Shown here: piece by piece, positions 12,194-17,907 of the stretch
Numbering within the stretch: the stretch's first letter is position 1
Layout: each line of letters begins with the position of its first letter
Source: QHXW01 sp041486185
GTDB lineage: Bacteria > Acidobacteriota > Terriglobia > Bryobacterales > Bryobacteraceae
NCBI GenBank assembly: GCA_041486185.1
Contig: JBGPKX010000083.1
Span: 1-17,907, forward strand
DNA length: 17,907 nucleotides
Direction: 5' to 3'
Notes under the pieces: model-generated
What the model saw: the letters and a program-made list of their open reading frames with translations, nothing else
What the model was told of the DNA's origin: nothing
The model's database searches: none
Position numbers and translations under genes: made by a program

Positions 12194-15100
12194 ATGCCCA
12201 CCTTCGCCATTCGCAACCCTTACTTCATCGTTGTCGTGTGCCTGGTGATCACGGTGGTGGGTCTGACCAGCCTGCTGCGCATGCCGGTGGACATGTTCCC
12301 GGTGATGAACATACCGGTAGTCGTGGTGGCCACTTTTTATTCAGGGATGCCGCCCGAGCAGATTGAAACCGACATCACCAGCCGCTTCGAGCGATTTTTC
12401 ACGCTGGGGAGCGGCATTGAGCACATCGAATCGCGCTCACTGCCGGGAGTGAGCATCATCCGGGTGTATTTCCAGCCGGGCACAAACGCCGACTCGGCCG
12501 TAACCACGATCTCCAACCTGGCCATGGCACAACTGCGAAGGCTGCCGCCGGGTACGCTACCGCCGGTGGTACTCAAATCCGACGCTTCCAGCTTGCCGGT
12601 CTGTCTGGTGACGGTGAAGGGGCAAGGCCTGGACGAAACCGCGCTGCATGACCTGGCGCAATTTCAGGTGCGCAACCAGATTGCCGGCGTGCCGGGCGCT
12701 TCGGTGCCGCAGCCGTTCGGCGGCAAGTACCGGCAGATCATGGTTTACGTCGATCCCTACAAGCTGGAAGCGCACCAACTCAGCCTGATGGACGTGGTGC
12801 GCTCGGTCAACGACTCGAATTTGATTCTGCCGGCCGGCGACGTGCGCATCGGGCCATACGATTACAACATTTACACCAACAGCCAGCTTCCCGATCTGAA
12901 GACCATTGACGCATTGCCGTTGAAGACCGTGGGCGAGGCCAGCGTGAGGGTAGCGGATGTGGGTAAGGCGGAGGACGCCGCCACGATTCAAACGAACGTG
13001 GTGCGCGTGGATGGGCAGCGCTCGGTGTACCTGTCGATCCTCAAGCAAGGCGGCGACACGAACACCATCGCGGTAGTCGACGGCGTACGAAAGGCGATTG
13101 GCCATTTGTTCGACGTTCCCAAGGAATTGATCACCAAGGTGGTGTTCGACCAATCGCAGTTCGTGAAAACGGCGATTCAGACGCTGGTACACGAGGGGAG
13201 CATGGGCCTGTTCCTGACAGCGCTCATGATTCTGGTGTTTCTGGGGAGCATGCGGGCCACGGTGGCCGTGTTCTTCTCGATTCCGCTTTCGGCGCTGGCG
13301 ACTTTCATCGCGCTGCAGATGGGCGGCAGCTCGATCAACAGCATGGTGCTGGGCGGGCTGGCGCTGGCTTTCTCGCGGTTGATCGACAACTCGGTGGTGG
13401 TTCTGGAAAATATCTACCGGCACCTGGAGATGGGGGAATCTCCACGAGTGGCGGCGGAAAAGGGGGGAAGCGAAGTGGCGCTGCCGGTTCTCTCGGCGAC
13501 GCTGCCCACGGTGGTGGTCTTCGTGCCGGTGACGTTGCTTTACGGGGTCTGCAAGTTACTGATTTCCTCGCCGGCGCTGGCGGTGGTGCTGTCGTTGTTC
13601 GCGTCTTATGCGGTGGCGATGACAGTGGTGCCGCTGTTCTGCGCGATGTTCATCAAGGGGCATCATCAACCCATGGAGGGCGTGGAGATCGAAGCGGCGG
13701 AGGAAGAAGCGGCGATCGAGCGTAAGCCTCAACCCGTTGCGGCGGCGCAACCGACGCGATTGAGCTTCGGCGCACGATTCAACAACTGGTTCAATCGCGG
13801 CTTCAACTCGATGCTGGAGGGCTACGATCGGCTGGTTCAGATTGCGTTGCGCCAGCCGGTACTCACGGTAGCCGGGATCACCGGAGTTTTCGTAGCCAGC
13901 CTGGCGATTTATCCGCTGCTGGGCGTCTCCTTCTTTCCAAGGACCGACGCCGGGCAGTTCGTCATCAACCTGAAGGCTCCATCGGGCACGCGCATCGAGG
14001 TAACAAATCAGTATGTGAAGCAGGTGGAAAACGAAATTCGCAAGGTGGTTTCTCCGGACGATCTCGGGATGATTGTGTCCAACATCGGTACCACGCCGGA
14101 TTTCTCGGCGATCTACACTCCCAACTCGGCGCAGCACACCGCCTTCGTACAAGTGAGTCTGAAGGAAGGCCACAAGGGGGGCAGCTACGACTACATGGAC
14201 GAAGTAAAGGAACGGCTGGCGCGGGAACTGCCGCAGTTGAACACCTTCTTCCAATCCGGCGGCCTGGTGGATGCGGTGCTGAACCTGGGCATGCCGGCGC
14301 CCATCGATGTGCAGGTGTCCGGCTCGAATATGGATGCGGCGTATGCCACCGCCTCGGCGATTGCCGGCCGGATTCGCGCGCTCCCCGGGGCGGGCAATGT
14401 TTATATCCCGCAGGACCTCGATTATCCGGCGCTCAAACTGGACATCGACCGCGTGCGCGCGAGCGAACTGGGACTCAACCAGAGGGAGGTGGTGGGCAAT
14501 GTCATCACGGCTCTCACATCGAACACCATGATTGCGCCCAGCTACTGGATCGATCCCAAGACCGGCAACGACTATATGCTGACCGTACAGTATCCGGAGG
14601 CGCAGGTGAAGAGCCTCGCGGACCTGCGGTCAATTCCGCTGCGGTCGCCCGTGGAAAGAGATCCCACGCAACTGGACATGATCAGCAAGATCACGCGCAT
14701 TCAATCGCCCACGGAGGTGGATCACTACCAGCTTCGCCGGATCATCGATGTTTTTGTGCGGCCGTCGGGCGAGGATCTGGGCAGGATGGCGAACGCTATC
14801 GACCGTATCATTAAAGACACGCGGATCCCGCCGGGCGTGGCGGTAGATCTGCGCGGCATGGTGCAGGGCATGCGCGCGTCTTTCCAGAGTTTTGGGATTG
14901 GGCTGATCCTTTCGATTATCCTGCTGTACCTGATCCTGGTGGCGCAATTCCGGTCATTTGCCGATCCGTTCCTGATCCTGCTGGCGGTGCCGACGGGTCT
15001 GACGGGTGTACTGGTGACGCTCTACCTTTCGGACACGACGATGAACGTGATGTCTCTGATGGGCGTGATCATGCTGGTGGGGATCGTGGTCTCGAATAGC

Positions 15101-15409
15101 ATTTTGATTGTGGAGTTCACGCACCGGCTGGAGGAGGAAGGGATGCGCATCGAGCAGGCTGTGGCACGCGCTTGCCGGGTGAGGTTGCGGCCGGTGCTCA
15201 TGACGTCGCTGGCCACGATCTTCGGCCTGCTGCCGATGGCCTTGAAGCTGGGCGAGGGGAGCGAAGCGTATGCGCCGCTGGCGCGAGCGATTATCGGCGG
15301 CCTGACGGTTTCCGTGGTGCTGACGGTCTTTATCGTTCCGGCGGCTTACCTGATCGTGTATCGGAAGCGGCGGATGCCGATGGCGGCGAGCCCGGAGCCG
15401 GTGCGATGA
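12194..15409 (+). CDS. RND efflux permease (AcrB/HAE1-like) with altered proton-relay residues
   Basis: The 1071-aa inner-membrane pump shows the duplicated RND layout: TM1 (about 10-30), a periplasmic porter loop, TM2-6 (about 337-490), a hydrophilic loop with a Glu-rich stretch (about 494-530), TM7 (about 555-575), a second porter loop, and TM8-12 (about 895-1055). Motifs GMPPEQIE, FGIGLILSIILLYLILVAQF and RLRPVLMTSLATIFG fit the family. In TM4 the AcrB pair D407-D408 reads D398-N399 (SRLIDNSVVVLEN). In TM10 the AcrB K940 position is S967 (VVSNSILIVEF). R997 and T1004 match AcrB R971 and T978. The pump may therefore couple protons differently or be specialised. The frame is intact and the ATG abuts the adaptor stop. 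Confidence 0.93.
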   Translation: MPTFAIRNPYFIVVVCLVITVVGLTSLLRMPVDMFPVMNIPVVVVATFYSGMPPEQIETDITSRFERFFTLGSGIEHIESRSLPGVSIIRVYFQPGTNADSAVTTISNLAMAQLRRLPPGTLPPVVLKSDASSLPVCLVTVKGQGLDETALHDLAQFQVRNQIAGVPGASVPQPFGGKYRQIMVYVDPYKLEAHQLSLMDVVRSVNDSNLILPAGDVRIGPYDYNIYTNSQLPDLKTIDALPLKTVGEASVRVADVGKAEDAATIQTNVVRVDGQRSVYLSILKQGGDTNTIAVVDGVRKAIGHLFDVPKELITKVVFDQSQFVKTAIQTLVHEGSMGLFLTALMILVFLGSMRATVAVFFSIPLSALATFIALQMGGSSINSMVLGGLALAFSRLIDNSVVVLENIYRHLEMGESPRVAAEKGGSEVALPVLSATLPTVVVFVPVTLLYGVCKLLISSPALAVVLSLFASYAVAMTVVPLFCAMFIKGHHQPMEGVEIEAAEEEAAIERKPQPVAAAQPTRLSFGARFNNWFNRGFNSMLEGYDRLVQIALRQPVLTVAGITGVFVASLAIYPLLGVSFFPRTDAGQFVINLKAPSGTRIEVTNQYVKQVENEIRKVVSPDDLGMIVSNIGTTPDFSAIYTPNSAQHTAFVQVSLKEGHKGGSYDYMDEVKERLARELPQLNTFFQSGGLVDAVLNLGMPAPIDVQVSGSNMDAAYATASAIAGRIRALPGAGNVYIPQDLDYPALKLDIDRVRASELGLNQREVVGNVITALTSNTMIAPSYWIDPKTGNDYMLTVQYPEAQVKSLADLRSIPLRSPVERDPTQLDMISKITRIQSPTEVDHYQLRRIIDVFVRPSGEDLGRMANAIDRIIKDTRIPPGVAVDLRGMVQGMRASFQSFGIGLILSIILLYLILVAQFRSFADPFLILLAVPTGLTGVLVTLYLSDTTMNVMSLMGVIMLVGIVVSNSILIVEFTHRLEEEGMRIEQAVARACRVRLRPVLMTSLATIFGLLPMALKLGEGSEAYAPLARAIIGGLTVSVVLTVFIVPAAYLIVYRKRRMPMAASPEPVR

Positions 15410-16680
15410 AGCGTACGATCTGGATTTTATTGTGCAGCGCGTGCGGCGCCCTGGCGCAGACGCCGATGCATCTGACGCTGGACGAAGCTGCAGCCATCGC
15501 ACTGAAGAACCATCCGCAGGTGAGCGCCGCGCTGCTGAATGCCGCGGCCGCAAATCAGGTTACGACCGAGGTGCGCTCCAGCTTCTACCCGAGTGTTTTC
15601 GGCAGCGTCACCGGAGCGGGCGCCTCCAGTAACAGCCGTATCGGCGCCGGCGCCTTGAACAACCCGATTATCTACGACCGGCTAGCCACCGGCTTTACGG
15701 TAGGGCAGATGATCACCGATTTCGGCAGGACGTCCAACCTGGTAGAGAGCTCGCGGCTGCACGCGCAGGCGCAGCAGGAAAGTGCCGTGGCCACGCGCGC
15801 CGATGTGCTGCTGCAGGTGAATCGCGCCTACTTTGGCGCGTTGCGCGCACAAACCGTGCTGCGCGTGGCGGAGCAGACGGTGGCCGCACGGCAGCTCATC
15901 GTGGACCAGATTACGGCGCTGGCCAATAGCAAGCTGAGGTCCGGCCTGGACGTGAGTTTTGCCAACGTCAATCTGGCCGAAGCCAGGCTGCTGCTGGCCA
16001 ACGCCCAAAATGACGTGAGGTCTTCGTTCGCCGAGCTTTCCACGGCGCTCGGATTTCGCGAACAGAGGACGTTCGATCTGACGGAACCGGCCGCGCCGGG
16101 TATTTTGCCGGAAAATGCCGGAGAACTGATCGCGGACGCGATGCAAGCCAGGCCCGAGCTGGCCAGCTATCGCGACGAACATAATGCCGCGCTGCGTTTC
16201 GCACGCGCCGAGCGCGCGCTGAGTTTTCCGTCGATCAGCGGGATCGTGACCTCCGGGGTGCTGCCGGCGCATGAAGACGCGCTGCACAATCGCTATGCTG
16301 CCGCGGGGGTGAATGTAAACATCCCGTTGTTTAATGGGCACTTGTTCTCGGCCCGGCGGTCGGAAGCCGATCTGCGGGCGCAGGTGGTGGAGCAGAACCT
16401 GCGCGATCTGGAGAATCGCATCTCTCGTGACGTGCAGGTGGCGTGGCTCAACGCCAACACAGCTTACCAGCGCCTGGGTCTCACGGCGCAGTTGCTGGAT
16501 CAGGCGGCGCAGGCCCTCGACCTGGCGCAGACGCGCTACGACCTTGGACTCAGCTCGATTGTCGAGTTGAGCCAGGCGCAATTGAACAAGACGTCGGCGG
16601 AGATTGTCAGTGCGAGCGCCAAGTACGAGTACGATCTGCAGCGCGCGGTTTTGAATTACCAGGTGGGGGCACTGAAGTAG
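15406..16680 (+). CDS. TolC-family outer membrane efflux channel
   Basis: The protein has 424 aa. The signal peptide MKRTIWILLCSACGALAQ ends at about residue 18. The mature protein begins MHLTLDEAAAIALKNHPQV, the usual start of an outer membrane efflux protein repeat. Two repeats of beta-strands (SSFYPSVFGSVTGAG; SFPSISGIVTSGVLP) and long helices follow. The second repeat has VNVNIPLFNGHLFSARRSEA and ends with TRYDLGLSSIVELSQAQL, both family hallmarks. ATG 15406 overlaps the permease stop as ATGA. The frame is open upstream to 15172, but that part overlaps the permease and lacks the signal peptide position. It completes the tripartite efflux operon. Confidence 0.93.
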   Translation: MKRTIWILLCSACGALAQTPMHLTLDEAAAIALKNHPQVSAALLNAAAANQVTTEVRSSFYPSVFGSVTGAGASSNSRIGAGALNNPIIYDRLATGFTVGQMITDFGRTSNLVESSRLHAQAQQESAVATRADVLLQVNRAYFGALRAQTVLRVAEQTVAARQLIVDQITALANSKLRSGLDVSFANVNLAEARLLLANAQNDVRSSFAELSTALGFREQRTFDLTEPAAPGILPENAGELIADAMQARPELASYRDEHNAALRFARAERALSFPSISGIVTSGVLPAHEDALHNRYAAAGVNVNIPLFNGHLFSARRSEADLRAQVVEQNLRDLENRISRDVQVAWLNANTAYQRLGLTAQLLDQAAQALDLAQTRYDLGLSSIVELSQAQLNKTSAEIVSASAKYEYDLQRAVLNYQVGALK

Positions 16681-16719
16681 AACAGCGATTTCACCTTTCC
16701 GTCGTCGCGGCCGGTGAAT

Positions 16720-16752
16720 GGACAGGCAGGAATGCTGCACTCCTGCCTGTCC
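16720..16752. terminator. Perfect 12-bp hairpin between convergent genes
   Basis: GGACAGGCAGGA (16720-16731) and TCCTGCCTGTCC (16741-16752) are exact reverse complements around a 9-nt loop. It lies 39 bases after the efflux operon stop and 9 bases beyond the stop of the facing receptor gene. The T-run is short on the plus side (TTTGT) and weak on the minus side, but position and strength make a bidirectional transcription terminator the best reading. Confidence 0.75.
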
Positions 16753-16761
16753 TTTGTCCGA

Positions 16762-17907
16762 TCAGTAGATCAGCTTCAGCGCGAACTGGATCTGGCGCGC
16801 CGGCCAGGCGGCGGTGTACTGGCCGGCTGTGGCCTGATAGTACCTGACGTTCAAGCTGTTGCTCTTGAAGTTCGGATGATTGATCATATTGAAGAATTCC
16901 GACCGGAACTGCAGCTTCTTGCCTTCCGTGATCCGGAAGTCCTTGAATAGCGACGTATCGATGTTCACCTGGTTCGCCGTGCTGATGATGTTGCGCCCGG
17001 AGTTGCCAAACGTGCCAAACGCCGGGTCGGTAAAGGCAGCCTTGTTAAACCAGTTGTTGGCATCCTGGTTTGCGGGAATCAACGCTACCCCAGCCACTCG
17101 GTCGGGACGCGCGCTGCCGCTGCAGTTGCACAAGCCGCGTCCGCCGATTGTGCGAGGCGTACCGGTCTGGGCCGACTGGATGCCTTGCAACTCCCACCCG
17201 CCAATCAGGAAGTCAGCCAGACCACTCATGCCGCTCCCGAAGCGCTTTCCTTTGCCAAAGGGAATTTCGTAACTCAAACTGTTCACGAAGCGGTGCGTGA
17301 TATCGAAATCGGATCGGGCCTTTTCCCACTCGGGATGGATGGGATTGCGGGCGCCGCCGCCGCTGGCAAATCCGAGCGAAGCCTGGGAAGTTTCGTCGAT
17401 AGACTTGCCGAACGTGTACGCGGTCAGAAAACTGAGGTTGTTCGAAAATCGCTTCTCAATCTTGGTTTGCAGCGAATGGTAGTGCGAACTGTTGCAGGCG
17501 CACCAGTAGGTGAGATCCCCTAAATATGGCCGCGGTCGCCGGCTGGCAGAATCGGCGGTCGGGTCCGAGGACGGCGCTATGGGATTGCCTTCGCGGAACT
17601 CATAAAGATGGGTTCCTTTCGACCCTGCATAGGCGATCTCCCAAACCGCGTTCCAACCCAGTTCCCGCTGCACGCTCAAGTTCCAATGCTGCACCTGGGG
17701 GTTCTTGAACTTGGGATCCAAAGAGAATAACGACGGAGCGTCCGGATTGGTCAGCGTGTCCGCCGGGAAGCCCTGCGATAGGTTGTTCACTCTCGCGTTG
17801 GGTTGCACGGAACTGATTGGTTCAAAGACGGTCTGACTGAAGAAGGGCGGGTTATTTCCGGGGTTGGGGATGCTCAATGGGCCGGCTTCGTACGACGAGT
17901 AAAAGAT
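16762..17907 (-). CDS. Oar-like TonB-dependent receptor, C-terminal part (partial)
   Basis: The frame is open through the right edge, so the gene is truncated by the window. 381 residues are visible and the upstream sequence (IFYSSYEAGP) continues the frame. The part seen is the C-terminal beta-barrel of the large Acidobacteria TonB-dependent receptors that carry an N-terminal carboxypeptidase-regulatory domain. Signs are NPQVQHWNLSVQRELGWNAV, YAGSKGTHLYEFRE, LQTKIEKRFSNNLSFLTAYT, DITHRFVNSLSYEIPFGKGK, the NWFNKAAFTDPAFGTFGNSG segment, LQFRSEFFNMINHPNF and a final aromatic residue (LKLIY) as expected for BAM-dependent insertion. Two CxC pairs (YWCACNSS and GLCNCSG) probably sit in surface loops. 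The substrate is unknown; carbohydrate or peptide uptake is common for the group. Confidence 0.88.
   Translation of the reverse strand: MFYSSYEAGPLSIPNPGNNPPFFSQTVFEPISSVQPNARVNNLSQGFPADTLTNPDAPSLFSLDPKFKNPQVQHWNLSVQRELGWNAVWEIAYAGSKGTHLYEFREGNPIAPSSDPTADSASRRPRPYLGDLTYWCACNSSHYHSLQTKIEKRFSNNLSFLTAYTFGKSIDETSQASLGFASGGGARNPIHPEWEKARSDFDITHRFVNSLSYEIPFGKGKRFGSGMSGLADFLIGGWELQGIQSAQTGTPRTIGGRGLCNCSGSARPDRVAGVALIPANQDANNWFNKAAFTDPAFGTFGNSGRNIISTANQVNIDTSLFKDFRITEGKKLQFRSEFFNMINHPNFKSNSLNVRYYQATAGQYTAAWPARQIQFALKLIY

Noticed and set aside
12557..13423. Long minus-strand open frame inside the RND permease gene, with others at 13556-14254 and 15682-16740
   Set aside because: The sense-strand proteins are complete and motif-rich. 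The antisense frames are His/Arg/Gln-rich without domains.
15172..15405. Upstream extension of the TolC-like protein
   Set aside because: It overlaps the permease coding end and would bury the signal peptide. ATG 15406 overlaps the permease stop as expected for coupling.
1..17907. CRISPR arrays, tRNA or rRNA genes, insertion sequences, phage integration sites
   Set aside because: No regularly spaced repeats, tRNA-like cloverleaf, transposase or integrase motifs were seen on either strand.

Overview
The window looks like chromosomal DNA of a GC-rich, Gram-negative soil-type bacterium, most likely an Acidobacteriota of the Solibacter/Bryobacter kind. The clues are the C-terminus of an Oar-like TonB-dependent receptor at the right edge, a DUF1844 gene in a compact housekeeping operon, an RND-MFP-TolC operon of the type abundant in that phylum, and small secreted proteins that resemble Acidobacteria-specific families. 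The taxonomy comes from gene content and remembered protein style, not from a search.

Layout. (1) 1-3757, plus strand: a tightly overlapping housekeeping operon, xseB (3' end only) - ispA - tlyA - nadK - dicarboxylate/amino-acid symporter. Each start codon overlaps the preceding stop. (2) 3754-4762, minus strand: a toxin-antitoxin module. A 178-aa protein joins an unfamiliar N-terminal region to a VapB-like tail, and a PIN-domain (VapC-like) toxin follows. The toxin apparently starts at CTG, and the module has its own AT-rich promoter and inverted repeat. It converges on the symporter through a shared CTAG stop palindrome. (3) 4811-7940, minus strand: a second compact operon, DUF1844 - MBL-fold phosphodiesterase - ribF - LacD-type class I aldolase, with 0-nt gaps and a 20-nt overlap. 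(4) 7941-8840: a sparse region with one small secreted protein on the minus strand, several inverted repeats and two strong-looking -10 boxes. I recognise no gene in 7941-8268. (5) 8841-10142, plus strand: a fusion of a VOC (glyoxalase-like) domain with a SpoIIE/RsbU-type PP2C phosphatase. (6) 10166-10906: two divergent genes for small membrane or exported proteins. (7) 10973-16680, plus strand: a complete tripartite efflux operon (lipoprotein adaptor, RND permease, TolC-like channel) closed by a perfect 12-bp hairpin. (8) 16762-17907, minus strand: the 3' part of the TonB-dependent receptor gene, open at the right edge.

How the parts work together. The left operon combines DNA repair (exonuclease VII), isoprenoid precursors, rRNA methylation, NADP supply and solute uptake. 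The second operon links flavin cofactor synthesis to a sugar-phosphate aldolase. The efflux operon should span both membranes.

The points most worth attention are the fused antitoxin with an internal ribosome site and the CTG-started toxin. Next are the RND permease lacking the Lys and one Asp of the usual proton relay, the VOC-phosphatase fusion, and several genes whose -10 boxes lie so close to the start codon that their mRNAs should be leaderless or nearly so. I saw no CRISPR array, tRNA, rRNA, IS element or integrase.
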